Shown: positions 29,824-40,275, counted from the first letter of the stretch. The stretch is DNA of 64,000 nt from Pseudideonella sakaiensis (GCF_001293525.1 NZ_BBYR01000039.1:62001-126000), one strand, 5' to 3'. Numbers and translations are program-made. Notes: a model not told the origin generated them from the letters alone.

Positions 29824-31431
29824 TCAGCCGGGGTGCGCCAGCCGGTGGCGCTGCAGCTTGCCGGTCGCGGTGCGCGGCAGCTCGGCGACGAAGGCGATGC
29901 GCCGCGGGTACTTGTAGGGCGCGACGGTCTGCTTGACGAAGTCCTGCAGCGCGCGCACCTGGGCCTCGTCCGCGGGCTGGCCGGGCCGCAGCACCACCCA
30001 GGCCTGCACGACCTGGCCGCGCTCCTCGTCGGGCACGCCGGCCACGCCGCACTCCGCCACCGCCGGGTGCTGCAGCAGCGCCTCCTCGACCTCGGGCGCG
30101 GCGATGTTGTAGCCGGCGCTGACGATCATGTCGTCGGTGCGGGCGTGGTGGTGGAAGTAGCCGTCGGCATCGACCGAGTAGGCGTCGCCGGGGTAGTTCC
30201 AGCCGTCGCGCACGTAGCGCGCCTGGCGCGGGTCGTCGAGGTAGCGGCAGCCGGTCGGGCCCTTCACGCGCAGCTGGCCGACCACGCCTGCAGGCACCGG
30301 CCGACCCGCGTCGTCGACCACCTCGGCGCGGTAGCCCGGCACCGGCCGGCCGGTGGCGCCGGGGCGGGCCTCGTGCTCGTCGGCCGAGATGAAGATGTGC
30401 AGCAGCTCGGTGGCGCCGATGCCGTCGATCAGCTCGAGGCCGGTGGCCTCGCGCCACAGCGCCCGCGTGGCGGCCGGCAGCGCCTCGCCGGCCGACACGC
30501 ATTTGCGCAGCGGGCCGCCACGCAGCACCGCGGCCTGCGGCGCCAGCGCGCGGTACGAGGTCGGCGCGGTGAACAGCACGGTCGCGCGGTGGCGCTGGAT
30601 GCCCTCGAGCAGCTGCGCGGGCGCGGCCTTGTCGAGCAGCACGCTGCTCGCGCCCACCGACAGCGGGAACAGCAGCAGCCCGCCCAGCCCGAAGGTGAAG
30701 GCCAGCGGCGGGCTGCCGATGAAGACATCGTCGGCCACGGGGCGCAGCACGTGCGGCGGCCAGCAGGCGCAGGCCGACATCACGTCGCGGTGGCCGTGCA
30801 GCGTGCCTTTGGGCACGCCGGTGGTGCCGGAGGTGAAGGCCAGGATGCACAGGTCGTCGGCGGCGGTGTCGACGGCGGTGAAGGGGCCGGGGTGGCGCGC
30901 CATCGCAGCCTCCAGGCCATCCGCGGCGCCGGGGTCGCCGAAGCAGCGGATCGTCTGCAGCGGGCCGCCGTCGGCCGCGGCGCGCAGCTCGTCGGCCAGC
31001 GCGACGTCGCACAGCGCATGCGTCACCTGGCCGAGCGCGATCACCGTGCGCAGCTCCTTCGCGCGCAGCAGCGGCATCGTCGCCACCGCGATTGCGCCGG
31101 CCTTCACCACCGCCAGCCAGCAGGCGGCGAGCAGCGAGCGGTTCGGCGCGCGCAGCAGCACGCGCGCGCCCGGCACCACGCCCAGCTCCTGCACCAGCAC
31201 GTGCGCGATGCGGTCCACCCGGTCGCGCAGTTCACGGTAGCTCCAGGCGCCGTGGGCATCGACCAGGCAGGGCCGGTCGGCATGCCGCTCGACCTGGCGG
31301 TCGAGCAGCTCGACCGCCGCGTTCAGCCGCGCCGGGAACTGCAGCGACGGCAGCTCGTAGAGGAACTCGGGCTGCAGCGCCGGCGGCGGCAGCCGGTCGC
31401 GCGCGAAGGTGTCGACGTGGGCGGTGGTCAT
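29824..31431 (-). CDS. Benzoate-CoA ligase family protein, probably 2-aminobenzoate-CoA ligase
   Basis: Acyl-adenylate-forming ligase of 535 aa. The P-loop-like motif is LAFTSGTTGVPKG. The adenylation motifs are IDGIGATELLHIF and YVRDGWNYPGD, and the C-terminal catalytic Lys motif is RTATGKLQRHRL. The N-terminus (TAHVDTFARDRLPPP) and the stretch VLLRAPNRSLLAACWLAVVKAG resemble aminobenzoate-CoA ligases (AbmG of Azoarcus evansii) more than benzoate ligases, from memory of the family. ATG 31431 has AGGGGG upstream. Substrate assignment rests on the neighbouring hybrid monooxygenase/reductase. Salicylate is the main alternative. Confidence 0.85.
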   Translation of the reverse strand: MTTAHVDTFARDRLPPPALQPEFLYELPSLQFPARLNAAVELLDRQVERHADRPCLVDAHGAWSYRELRDRVDRIAHVLVQELGVVPGARVLLRAPNRSLLAACWLAVVKAGAIAVATMPLLRAKELRTVIALGQVTHALCDVALADELRAAADGGPLQTIRCFGDPGAADGLEAAMARHPGPFTAVDTAADDLCILAFTSGTTGVPKGTLHGHRDVMSACACWPPHVLRPVADDVFIGSPPLAFTFGLGGLLLFPLSVGASSVLLDKAAPAQLLEGIQRHRATVLFTAPTSYRALAPQAAVLRGGPLRKCVSAGEALPAATRALWREATGLELIDGIGATELLHIFISADEHEARPGATGRPVPGYRAEVVDDAGRPVPAGVVGQLRVKGPTGCRYLDDPRQARYVRDGWNYPGDAYSVDADGYFHHHARTDDMIVSAGYNIAAPEVEEALLQHPAVAECGVAGVPDEERGQVVQAWVVLRPGQPADEAQVRALQDFVKQTVAPYKYPRRIAFVAELPRTATGKLQRHRLAHPG

Positions 31432-31448
31432 CGCGTGCCCCCTGCCGG

Positions 31449-32681
<1,233 letters not shown>

Positions 32682-32683
32682 GC

Positions 32684-33535
32684 TCAGTTCCCCTCGAACA
32701 CCGGGCGCCGGCGCTCGACGAAGGCGCGGTAGGCGCGCTCGAAGTCCCCGGTCAGCATGCACAGCGCCTGCGCCTGGGCCTCGGCCTCGATCGCCTGCTC
32801 GATCGTCATGGCCCACTCCTGGTGCAGCATGGTCTTGGTGATGCCGTTGGCGAAGGTCGGCCCGGCCGCCAGCTCGCGCGCGAAGGCCTGGGCCTCGGCC
32901 AGCAGCGCCTCGGGCGCGACCAGCCGGTTGAAGAAGCCCCAGCGCTCGCCCTCCTCGCCGCCGAGCGTGCGGCCGGTGTAGAGCAGTTCCGCGGCGCGGC
33001 CCTGGCCGATCAGGCGCGGCAGCAGCGCGCAGGCCCCCATGTCGCAGCCGGCCAGGCCGACGCGGTTGAAGAGGAAGGCCGTCTTCGAGCGCGCGGTGCC
33101 CCAGCGCAGGTCGCTGGCCATCGCGAGGATGGCGCCGGCGCCGGCGCACACGCCGTCGACCGCGGCGAGCACCGGCTGCGGGCAGGCCCGCATCGCGGCC
33201 ACCACCTCGCCGGTCATGCGCGTGAAGGTCAGCAGCTGCGGCGCGCCCAGGCCGATCAGCGGGCCGATGATCTCGTGCACGTCGCCGCCCGAGCAGAAGT
33301 TGTCGCCGGCCCCGGCCAGCACCACCGCGTGCACGTCGGGCGCGTGGCGCAGCGCGTGGAACAGGTCGCGCAGCTCGGCGTAGGACTCGAAGCTCAGCGG
33401 GTTCTTGCGCTCGGGCCGGTCCAGCGTCAGCGTCGCGACGCCATCGACGCAACTCCAGCGGACGTGGCGCGCGACGTAGCCGGCCATCGGACGGTGGTTG
33501 CCGGCGGCGAGCGCGGCGGGCAGCGGCAGGGTCAT
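32684..33535 (-). CDS. Enoyl-CoA hydratase/isomerase (crotonase) family protein
   Basis: Crotonase-fold protein of 283 aa. The oxyanion-hole segments [17 protein letters not shown] and [21 protein letters not shown] are present. The usual catalytic Glu region is replaced by [17 protein letters not shown], so a simple hydratase reaction is not assured; ring-opening hydrolase or isomerase activity is possible. The ATG at 33535 overlaps the stop of the MarR gene (ATGA) and the acyl-CoA dehydrogenase follows directly, so it belongs to the aromatic operon. Confidence 0.9.
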   Translation of the reverse strand: MTLPLPAALAAGNHRPMAGYVARHVRWSCVDGVATLTLDRPERKNPLSFESYAELRDLFHALRHAPDVHAVVLAGAGDNFCSGGDVHEIIGPLIGLGAPQLLTFTRMTGEVVAAMRACPQPVLAAVDGVCAGAGAILAMASDLRWGTARSKTAFLFNRVGLAGCDMGACALLPRLIGQGRAAELLYTGRTLGGEEGERWGFFNRLVAPEALLAEAQAFARELAAGPTFANGITKTMLHQEWAMTIEQAIEAEAQAQALCMLTGDFERAYRAFVERRRPVFEGN

Positions 33536-34260
33536 GGGGTCTCCGTGCGGGAAGGGACGCGGGCGCGCGGCCGGGCCGCGGGGCGGGGCCGCGCCGCGGC
33601 GACAGTGGGGGTGACCGCGGGGGCGGATGCCGGGGCGGATGCCTGGGCGAACGGGGGCAGCGTCGCGGACGCGCGCCCGGCCGACGCAGCGGGCGCCGCG
33701 GCCTCGACGGGCGCCGCCTCCTCGCGCCGCGCGAGGTGCACGCGCAGGCGGCCCAGGCCGTCGTAGAGGGCCTCGCGGTCGGCGTCGGCATAGCCTTCGA
33801 GCAGGTCGACCAGCCAGGCCTCGTGCTCGCCGGCCATCGCGAGGAAGTGTTCGCGGCCGACCGCGGTCAGCCGCACGCTGATCGACCGGCGGTCCAGCGG
33901 GTCCGGCAGCCGCTCGACCCAGCCCTCGGCGACCAGCTGGTCGGTCAGGCCCGTCACGTTGCCACCGGTCACCATCAGGTAGCGGGACAGCTGGCTCATC
34001 CGCAGCCCGTCCGGGTGGCGCTCCAGCTGCGCCAGGTAGTCGAAGCGCGCGAGCGTGGTGCCGAAGCGCTGGCGCAGCCGCGCGCGGATCAGCTGCTCGA
34101 TCTGCGTGCTGCAGGCCAGCAGGCGCAGCCACAGGCGCACCGCCGAGTGGTCGCCGGCGCCGGCCCGGGCCTCGCGGCCGATGCCGCGCGGCCCGAGGGC
34201 GCGCGCCAGCTCGTCCCGGCGCGCCGGGGCGGCCGGCCGGCCGCGGCCCGGCGCGGTCAC
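33532..34260 (-). CDS. MarR-family transcriptional regulator
   Basis: Winged-helix regulator of 242 aa. The core (residues about 45-180) contains [33 protein letters not shown] and the wing [16 protein letters not shown]. It has a basic N-terminal extension and a 60-residue Ala/Pro tail. The start is GTG 34260, the only reasonable in-frame start before the core, but it is uncertain. It lies between the hybrid monooxygenase and the crotonase, so it is likely an autoregulated aryl-CoA-responsive repressor of the operon, by analogy with other aromatic-CoA clusters. Confidence 0.88.
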   Translation of the reverse strand: MTAPGRGRPAAPARRDELARALGPRGIGREARAGAGDHSAVRLWLRLLACSTQIEQLIRARLRQRFGTTLARFDYLAQLERHPDGLRMSQLSRYLMVTGGNVTGLTDQLVAEGWVERLPDPLDRRSISVRLTAVGREHFLAMAGEHEAWLVDLLEGYADADREALYDGLGRLRVHLARREEAAPVEAAAPAASAGRASATLPPFAQASAPASAPAVTPTVAAARPRPAARPRARVPSRTETP

Positions 34261-34348
34261 CGGACGCCCCTGCGCGCTACGCGCTGCGCGACGCGCGCCG
34301 GGCCGCGGGCGGGCGCCGCCACCCGACCCACGCTGGCGCGCCGCGCGC

Positions 34349-36688
34349 TCACCGCGCGCCCTCGCTGGCCCGCGCCCGGGCGTGCAGGGCCTCGAGCTGG
34401 GGCTTCGCGGAGCGGTAGGGCCGCGGCCAGGCCAGCTCGGTCCAGCCGATGCGCGCCGCCTCGCCGAGGGTCCAGGCCGGGTTCGCGAGGTGCGGCCGCG
34501 CCACCGCGCAGAGGTCGGCGCGGCCGGCGGCGATGATCGCGTTCACGTGGTCCGCCTCGGTGATCGCGCCGACCGCGATGGTCGCGATGCCGGCCTCCTG
34601 GCGGATGCGGTCGGCGAAGGGCGTCTGGAACATGCGACCGTAGCTCACCTGCTCGGCCTTGCTGACCTGGCCCGAGGAACAGTCGATCATGTCGGCGCCC
34701 GCGTCGCGGAAGGCGCGCGCGATCTCGACCGCGTCGGCCGGCGTGTTGCCGCCGTCGACCCAGTCGTGCGCCGAGATGCGCACCGAGATCGGCCGGTCCG
34801 CCGGCCAGGCGGCGCGCACCGCGGCGAAGACTTCGAGCGGATAGCGCAGCCGGTTCGCCAGCGGGCCGCCGTAGCCGTCCTCGCGCCGGTTCGTCAGCGG
34901 CGACAGGAAGCCGGACAGCAGGTAGCCGTGGGCCGCGTGCAGTTCCAGCCAGTCGAAGCCGGCCGCCGCGGCGCGCCGCGTGGCGGCCGCGAAGTCCTCG
35001 CGCACCCGGTCCATGTCTTCGCGGCCCATCGCGCGTGACCAGGCGCTGATGCCGGGCAGGTACTGCTGCGGCGAGGCGCTGAGCAGCGGCCAGTTGGGCT
35101 CGCCGCCATCCTCCTGCAGCGGCAGGTCGATGCCGTCCCAGCCGCGCCGCGTCGAGCCCTTGGCACCGGCATGGCCGAGCTGCACGCCGATCTTCGCGTC
35201 GCTGTGCGCGTGCACGTGCGCGACGATGCGCGCCCAGGCCGCGCGCTGGTCTTCGTTCCACAGGCCCGGGCAGCCGGGCGTGATGCGGGCGTCGGGGCTG
35301 GTGCAGGTCATCTCCGCCATCACCAGGCCGGCGCCGCCGAGCGCGCGGGCGCCGAGGTGCACCAGGTGGTGGTCGCCCGGCACGCCGTCGACCGCGCTGT
35401 ACTGCGCCATCGGCGAGACCACGACGCGGTTCTTCAGCGTCACGCCGCGCCGGGTGTAGGGCGTGAACATCGGCGGCACCGGCGGCAGCGCCGGGTCGCG
35501 CACCACGCCGGCGCGCGCGGCGAACCAGCGCTCGTAGCCCTCCAGCCAGGCGCGGTCGCGCTGGCGCAGGTTCTCGTGGCTGATGCGCTGGCTGCGCGTC
35601 AGCATCGAGTACATGAACTGCTCCGGCTCCAGCGGGTCGCAGTAGCGCGCGCCGCAGACCTCGAACCATTCCATCGCGTTCCAGGCCGCGTTCTGCAGCC
35701 GCAGCGCCTCGACGCTGCGCGCCGCCTGGTAGCGCGTCAGCACCTCGGGCAGCCGCTGCGCGTCGGTGCCGAGCTCGCGGAACTGCCGCACCAGCTCGAT
35801 CGCATCCTCGATCGCGAGCTTGGTGCCCGAGCCGATCGCGAAGTGCGCGGTGTGCACCGCGTCGCCCATCAGCACCACGTGGCTGCCGCGGGCATTGCGC
35901 AGCCACCACTGCTCGCAGCGCACGCGCTGGAAGTTGAGCCAGGCCGAGCCGCGCAGGTGGCGGGCGTTCGTCAGCAGCGGCTCGCCCTGCAGCGTGTCGG
36001 CGAACAGGCGCTCGCAGAAGGCCACCGAGTCCGCGGCGTCGGCACGGTCGAGGCCGCTGGCGCGCCAGGTCTCCTCGGTGCACTCGACGATGCAGGTCGA
36101 GGTCTCGGCATCGAACTTGTAGATGTGGGCCTGGAACCAGCCGTGCTCGGTGCGGACGAAATCGAAGGTGAAGGCATCGAACAGGCGCTTCGTGCCGAGC
36201 CAGATGTAGCGGTTCGGGCGCGTCACCAGCTCCGGGCGGAAGACCTCGGCATGGCGCTGGCGGATGCGCGAATGGATGCCGTCGCTGGCGACGACCAGGT
36301 CGGCCTCGGGAAAGTCCTCGTCCGAGCCCACCTCCTGCTCGAACACCAGCCGAACCCCCTCCTCCTCGCAGCGCGCCTGCAGGATGTTCAGCAGCCGCTT
36401 GCGGCCGATGCCGACGAAGCCATGACCGCCCGAGCGGATGCGCCGGCCCTTGATGCGCAGCTCGATGTCGTCCCAGTGGTTGAAGGCCTGCTCGATCTGC
36501 CGGGCGCTCGCCGGGTCGCAGCGGCGCATGTTGTCCATCGTCGCGTCGGAGAACACCACGCCCCAGCCGAAGGTCTCGTACGGCAGGTTGCGCTCCACCA
36601 CCGTCACCTCGTGCCGCGGGTCGAGGCGCTTCATCAGCAGGCCGAAGTACAGGCCGGCCGGCCCTCCGCCGATGCACACCACCTTCAT
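34349..36688 (-). CDS. Hybrid flavoprotein: 2-aminobenzoyl-CoA (or salicylyl-CoA) monooxygenase/reductase
   Basis: 779-aa fusion of a class A FAD monooxygenase (about residues 1-390; [36 protein letters not shown]) and an old-yellow-enzyme-type FMN reductase (about 400-775; [56 protein letters not shown]). This architecture is known for AbmA of Azoarcus evansii, which hydroxylates and reduces 2-aminobenzoyl-CoA, and for salicylyl-CoA 5-hydroxylase relatives. With the adjacent CoA ligase, crotonase and acyl-CoA dehydrogenase, the anthranilate route is favoured. ATG 36688 is preceded by a G-rich ribosome-binding site; an in-frame ATG at 36727 lies between the -10 and the gene. First gene of the operon. 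Confidence 0.9.
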   Translation of the reverse strand: MKVVCIGGGPAGLYFGLLMKRLDPRHEVTVVERNLPYETFGWGVVFSDATMDNMRRCDPASARQIEQAFNHWDDIELRIKGRRIRSGGHGFVGIGRKRLLNILQARCEEEGVRLVFEQEVGSDEDFPEADLVVASDGIHSRIRQRHAEVFRPELVTRPNRYIWLGTKRLFDAFTFDFVRTEHGWFQAHIYKFDAETSTCIVECTEETWRASGLDRADAADSVAFCERLFADTLQGEPLLTNARHLRGSAWLNFQRVRCEQWWLRNARGSHVVLMGDAVHTAHFAIGSGTKLAIEDAIELVRQFRELGTDAQRLPEVLTRYQAARSVEALRLQNAAWNAMEWFEVCGARYCDPLEPEQFMYSMLTRSQRISHENLRQRDRAWLEGYERWFAARAGVVRDPALPPVPPMFTPYTRRGVTLKNRVVVSPMAQYSAVDGVPGDHHLVHLGARALGGAGLVMAEMTCTSPDARITPGCPGLWNEDQRAAWARIVAHVHAHSDAKIGVQLGHAGAKGSTRRGWDGIDLPLQEDGGEPNWPLLSASPQQYLPGISAWSRAMGREDMDRVREDFAAATRRAAAAGFDWLELHAAHGYLLSGFLSPLTNRREDGYGGPLANRLRYPLEVFAAVRAAWPADRPISVRISAHDWVDGGNTPADAVEIARAFRDAGADMIDCSSGQVSKAEQVSYGRMFQTPFADRIRQEAGIATIAVGAITEADHVNAIIAAGRADLCAVARPHLANPAWTLGEAARIGWTELAWPRPYRSAKPQLEALHARARASEGAR

Positions 36689-36733
36689 GCCATCCCCCGC
36701 GAGCCGCTGCCCGGACAGGGCAGCCACGGAGAT

Positions 36734-36762
36734 ACTTTAGAAGCGAACTATTTATCTGTCAA
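36734..36762 (-). promoter_or_regulatory. Sigma70-like promoter of the aromatic-CoA operon
   Basis: On the minus strand, TTGACA (36762-36757, perfect) is followed by a 17-bp spacer and TAAAGT (36739-36734), 46 bp before the monooxygenase ATG. The spacer contains TAG-N7-CTA (36738-36750), a very short dyad that could be part of a MarR site. It is an AT-rich island in GC-rich DNA. Confidence 0.6.
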
Positions 36763-36862
36763 CGACAAGGCCGTGCAGAGAGCCGCCGGCCAGCGGCCCT
36801 GCGGAGAGGCAAGGGATGCGGGTTCGAGGGCGCGGCCGCGCCGGCCGGAACGCCCCGGGGGC

Positions 36863-37207
36863 TCAGTTCAGCTGGACGTAGAACGCAGAGTACGGCCCCG
36901 GCGCTTCGCAGCTGCCGGTCGCGTATTGGATCGAGACGGCCCGCGCCGCGGTCTTCGCCGACACCAGCAGCGCCAGCGCCGCATTGCAGGCGTTCACGTC
37001 CATCGTGAACGGCCCCTTCGTGCTGACATTGCACAGCGGGTGCAGCGGCACGCTGCTGGTGGTCACCCACAGCGTGCCACCGTTGTCGACCGCGATGTCG
37101 ACGACGGCGCCCGAATAGCAGTTGACGGCCCAGGCCGGTGCGGACAGGACCAGGCCGGCGAGCAGCGCGGCGGCAGAGGCGACGTAACGTTGGGGCATCG
37201 GTTTCAT
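36863..37207 (-). CDS. Small secreted protein with four cysteines, unknown function
   Basis: 114-aa protein with a clear Sec signal peptide (MKPMPQRYVASAAALLAGL, cleavage after SAPAWA). The mature part of about 87 residues contains four Cys, in NCYSG, PLCNV, NACNA and GSCEA, consistent with two disulfides. It has beta-strand-like repeats such as VDIAVDNGGTLWVTTSS. No enzyme motif is seen. I recall similar short exported proteins in other proteobacteria but cannot name a family. It lies alone between the aromatic operon promoter and a degraded hydrolase. Confidence 0.75.
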   Translation of the reverse strand: MKPMPQRYVASAAALLAGLVLSAPAWAVNCYSGAVVDIAVDNGGTLWVTTSSVPLHPLCNVSTKGPFTMDVNACNAALALLVSAKTAARAVSIQYATGSCEAPGPYSAFYVQLN

Positions 37208-37356
37208 GGGGTCACGGCGGAACGGCGCATCATCGCATCCTCGCCGAGGCCCCGGTAGGGGATACCCCCCGATCGGATGCCGGGTGGCGCCGGCGCCGTG
37301 CGGCGTGGCGCCCCCCAGCGCACCGTGGCCGATCGACGGTGCGGGCGGCCCGGGCC

Positions 37357-37683
37357 TCAGTCGCGCCCGGCCTGCTCGATCGCCGCGGCGATCGCCTCGG
37401 CATCGGTGAACCAGACCTCGTGGCTGCCACTGCACTCGACGTAGCGGAACAAGCCCAGCCGCTCGGACAGGCGCGGGTGCCAGCCCAGGCTCTGCGGCAG
37501 GGCGCAGTCCATGCGGCAGTTCACGTAGCGCTTGGGCAGCGGGCAGGCGGCCAACGGCTGGCTGAGCGTGATCGGATCCTGGAAGGTCTTGTACGGGTGG
37601 GGATTGAGACGCTCGAAGGCCTGGGTCGCCAGCGTGAGGTCGGCGTCGTTGATGAACAGGAGGCAGGCGACATGAATGAACGC
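37357..37683 (-). pseudogene. Alpha/beta hydrolase 3' remnant
   Basis: The frame encodes the C-terminal third of an alpha/beta hydrolase: ATQAFERLNPHPYKTFQDPI, then LPKRYVNCRMDCALPQSLGW, then GSHEVWFTDAEAIAAAIEQ, where the His could be the catalytic one. Upstream in frame there is a TGA at 37686-37684 and no plausible start. The nucleophile-elbow half of the enzyme is absent. A TTG at 37554 would give only 65 aa. It is interpreted as a truncated gene. Confidence 0.65.
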
Positions 37684-37857
37684 TCAAGAGAACGCCGGGC
37701 CGCCCCAAGTTTTCTTGACCCCCGCGGGGGGCGGGACGGGCAGCGCCCGGCCCTGGGGGCGCTCACAAGTCCACTGATGCCTTGGCGCCACCGTTCGAAG
37801 GTGAAGCTCTGCAAAGCCGCCGATCGACGCTGGACTTCCGCGAACTTACGATATATC
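37684..37857. other. Non-coding stretch with GC palindrome, upstream of padR-like gene
   Basis: No gene is supported here. It contains CCCCCGCGGGGG (37719-37730) flanked by CTTGA and G-rich sequence, a layout reminiscent of repeated intergenic elements in Burkholderiales. A second copy within this window was not found. The right end becomes AT-rich and leads into the operator at 37858. Confidence 0.4.
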
Positions 37858-37871
37858 TTAGATGCATCTAA
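37858..37871. promoter_or_regulatory. Perfect palindrome, candidate PadR/NfeR operator
   Basis: TTAGATGCATCTAA is a perfect 14-bp palindrome ending 19 bp before the TTG start of the PadR-like gene. TATATC (37852-37857) just before it could be the -10 of that gene, so binding would block transcription. Autoregulation through such a site fits what is known for NfeR (YqjI). Confidence 0.55.
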
Positions 37872-37890
37872 AACACATCGGAGCTGCATC

Positions 37891-38541
37891 TTGCATCCAC
37901 GACATTTCCTGTTTGACCCGCGCGCCTTCGGCGGCTGCGGCCCCTTCGCGCCTGGCCTCCGTGGTCATCGCCATCCGCTGCACGCCGTGCGCGGCGGCAG
38001 AGGCCACCCCGGGGCGGACGGCGGCGGTTTCGGCCGCCATGGGGGCGGTGGCCATGGCGGCAGCCCTGGCCGCGGCAGCCGCATGTTTGAGGCCGGTGCG
38101 ATCAAGCTGCTCGCGCTGAGCCTGGTCGCCGAGCGGCCCCGCTACGGCTACGAGCTGATCAAGTTCATCGAAGGGCTGGTGGGCGGTGACTACAGCCCGA
38201 GCCCGGGCGTGATCTACCCGACGCTGACCTATCTGGTGGACATGGGCTGGGCGACGGTGGCAGACGGTGACGCCGGCCGCAAGCAGTACACGGTGACGCA
38301 GGACGGCCTGGCGCAGTTGGAGCGCCAGCGGGAGGAGCTGACCGCCCTGACCGAACGGCTGCGCGGCGTGCGTGAAGGCGCCGGTGCGCGCCGCTCGCCG
38401 GACATCGAGCGCGCGATGGGCAACCTGAAGGCGGTGCTGCACATGCGCTTCTCGCCGGCCAACGCCAGCCCCGACTTGGCTCGGCGTGTGGCCGCGCTGA
38501 TCGACGAAGCCGCGCTCGCCATCCAGAAGCTGGAGGTCTGA
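37891..38541 (+). CDS. PadR-family regulator, NfeR/YqjI-like, with His/Gly-rich N-terminal extension
   Basis: 216-aa regulator. Residues from about 66 match PadR/NfeR: LLALSLVAERPRYGYELIKF, YSPSPGVIYPTLTYLVDMGW, GRKQYTVTQDGLAQLE and MGNLKAVLHMRF. Before this, residues 1-65 are Gly-rich with about ten His, resembling the nickel-binding leader of E. coli NfeR, which represses a ferric reductase gene. The start is inferred as TTG 37891: GGAG lies 7 bp upstream and it is the first in-frame start after the operator palindrome; an internal ATG at the RMFEAG boundary (about 38083) would remove the leader. The DUF3861 gene follows 2 bp later. Confidence 0.85.
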   Translation: MHPRHFLFDPRAFGGCGPFAPGLRGHRHPLHAVRGGRGHPGADGGGFGRHGGGGHGGSPGRGSRMFEAGAIKLLALSLVAERPRYGYELIKFIEGLVGGDYSPSPGVIYPTLTYLVDMGWATVADGDAGRKQYTVTQDGLAQLERQREELTALTERLRGVREGAGARRSPDIERAMGNLKAVLHMRFSPANASPDLARRVAALIDEAALAIQKLEV

Positions 38542-38543
38542 CC

Positions 38544-38855
38544 ATGAGGCAGCACCACTACCGAGTGACCGTCGAGCACCTCGCCCTGCCCGACGGCAGC
38601 CCGCCGCCCGCGACGCAGCCGTTGAGCTTCGAGACCGGCAACCATGACGACATCCTCGCCATCGCGGCCCGCATGCGCCAGCGCGGCGATCTGCCCGAGG
38701 CCGACGCGACCGCCTTGGCCGTGGGCTTGAAGCTGTTCAGCGAGGTGATGCTGCAGCACCGCGGGCTGCCCTTGTTTGCCGACTTCGCACCGCACTTCAA
38801 GACCTTCATGCAAGCGCTCAAGCGCGGCCCGGCCGCAGCGCAGACCCAGCCATGA
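38544..38855 (+). CDS. DUF3861 domain protein
   Basis: 103-aa protein whose HHYRVTVEHLALPDG start, PLSFETGNHDDILAIAARMR centre and VGLKLFSEVMLQHRGLPLFADF end match the small cytoplasmic DUF3861 family. Function unknown. It lies 2 bp after the PadR-like gene, and its stop overlaps the ATG of the degraded tannase-like gene (ATGA, 38852-38855), so all three were one transcription unit. Confidence 0.85.
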   Translation: MRQHHYRVTVEHLALPDGSPPPATQPLSFETGNHDDILAIAARMRQRGDLPEADATALAVGLKLFSEVMLQHRGLPLFADFAPHFKTFMQALKRGPAAAQTQP

Positions 38856-39526
38856 ACCGCCGCCAGTTCAACCAGGCCCTGCTGGTGACGGCCACCGGCG
38901 CGGTGCGACGTCACATGCGGCCGATGCGGGCAGCGACCCGCTGCGGCTCGACCTGACCCGCTTCACGAGGCAGGAGATCACCGTCGCCAGGCAGACGCTG
39001 CGTGTGCGAGCCTTCGCAGGCCTGCCGACCGTCGCGCGGCCGCTGGAGCCGGCCTACCAGGCCTTGAACCTTGAACCTCCACGTGCCAGAGCCCCATTTC
39101 GAAGACGGCCGTATCGGCGCCTTCGACGCCCGCACCGCGCCGATCTTCCTGCCCAGTGCAGTGGGCGGCTACATGCCGGCACTGCCGGGCACGCTGGTCG
39201 ACCGCATGCCGCCCGCGCTGGGGCGGGCCGCGGTGCCGAGTGCCAGCGCCGTGGCGCTGTCGCGCGGCTTCGTGGTGGCCGCGCCGGGTGCGCGCGGGCG
39301 CACGCTGCAGGCCGCCGACGGCCGCTGGACGGGCAAGGCGCCCGCAGCCATCGTCGACCTGAAAGCAGCCGTGCGCTGGCTGCGCCACAACGTCGGCCGC
39401 CTGCCGGGCAATGCCGAACGCATCATCTCCAACGGCGCCAGCGCCGGCGGTGCGCTGTCGGCCCTGTTGGGTGCGACCGCCGCTTCGACCTCAACCGCTG
39501 CAGAGCGGCCGCCCAGCGTTGGATAA
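38852..39526 (+). pseudogene. Tannase/feruloyl esterase-like alpha/beta hydrolase, frameshifted and truncated
   Basis: Starts MNRRQFNQALLVTATGA (Tat/Sec-like leader) in one frame. It continues as DPLRLDLTRFTRQEITVA in the next from about 38910, then returns to the first frame at about 39071 as VPEPHFEDGRIGAFDARTAP through the nucleophile elbow SNGASAGGALSALLGA. The second shift coincides with a tandem 7-bp duplication, TTGAACC TTGAACC (39064-39077); removing one copy restores ALNLHV. The gene ends soon after the Ser motif, so the Asp/His part is missing. It resembles subtype B tannases as I remember them. It cannot encode an active enzyme as it stands. Confidence 0.75.
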
Positions 39527-39733
39527 CTTCGCTCGAGTCGATCACGAACGGGCCCGCGATCTCCGTGTAGTCCTCGGATCAGGGGCCAGGTTGATGCTGT
39601 CCTGGAGCTTCTTCGTGCAGCAAGGCTGCGAACACTCCGCGGACTTCGAGTTCGGATCAGTCTTGGGAAGCGAGACGGGCAAGCCTTCGCACCGGCCAGC
39701 GGACCGCGCTCACGGCTGGTCGGCGTTGATGAC
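39527..39733. other. Degraded stretch, no supported gene
   Basis: Lower GC and mixed frames. A minus-strand segment around 39510-39570 reads like protein (DYTEIAGPFVIDSSEVIQRW) but is short and unsupported. It is probably gene debris between two pseudogenes. Confidence 0.35.
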
Positions 39734-40275
39734 TCACTTCAGCGCCGCGAGATAGGCGCTGGCAACCTCGACGCAGTGCGCCAGACTCGGCTGGTAGCCG
39801 GTGGCAGCGATGGCGTCGAAGCTCGCTCTGAAGCCAGCCCCGGGATGCGCGATCTGCTCGAGGAACCGGTCTCGGTTCCGCACCAGGAAAGGCGCCGCTG
39901 CCTTGAGCGCCTCCGGCTCCCGCTCGACCACCAGGGCGAGATCGAACAGATCACGCGCCGTTGCCCGGTCTCCGCGGTGGACCATCTTCTTGGCGATCAC
40001 CTCCGCGGCCGTCTCGACACGCACCGCCCTGCCCTGGATCTCCCACCACTCCCAGGCAGCGTCGGTCAGGTTGGGCGCGGCGACAAAGTCGACCTCACCC
40101 TCCTCGAACTGCAGCTTCACGAACAAACCCGCTTCGGTGTAGTCCTCCGTCAGCGATGCCGCCGTGTCGCTGAGAACGGATCGGCAAGTCCGCCATGTCG
40201 CTGGATCTCGTCGACCAGCCGCAGCGCGCGCGGGAACAAGACTTTCCAGGCGCCAGGCGGCAGACGCGGCGTCAC
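39734..40275 (-). pseudogene. AbiEii/AbiGii-type nucleotidyltransferase toxin, internally deleted
   Basis: The start is GTG 40275, overlapping the antitoxin stop (GTGA), and gives VTPRLPPGAWKVLFPRALRL then DEIQRHGGLADPF. The frame is then lost at about 40165-40185. It resumes one frame over as LSDTAASLTEDYTEAGLFVK, with an intact C-terminal half (ETAAEVIAKKMVHRGDRATA, ARDLFDLALVVEREPEAL). The nucleotidyltransferase motif of the family (GG(S/T) followed by DxD) should lie exactly at the junction and is absent. The deletion therefore both shifts the frame and removes the catalytic site. The neighbouring antitoxin looks intact. Confidence 0.75.
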
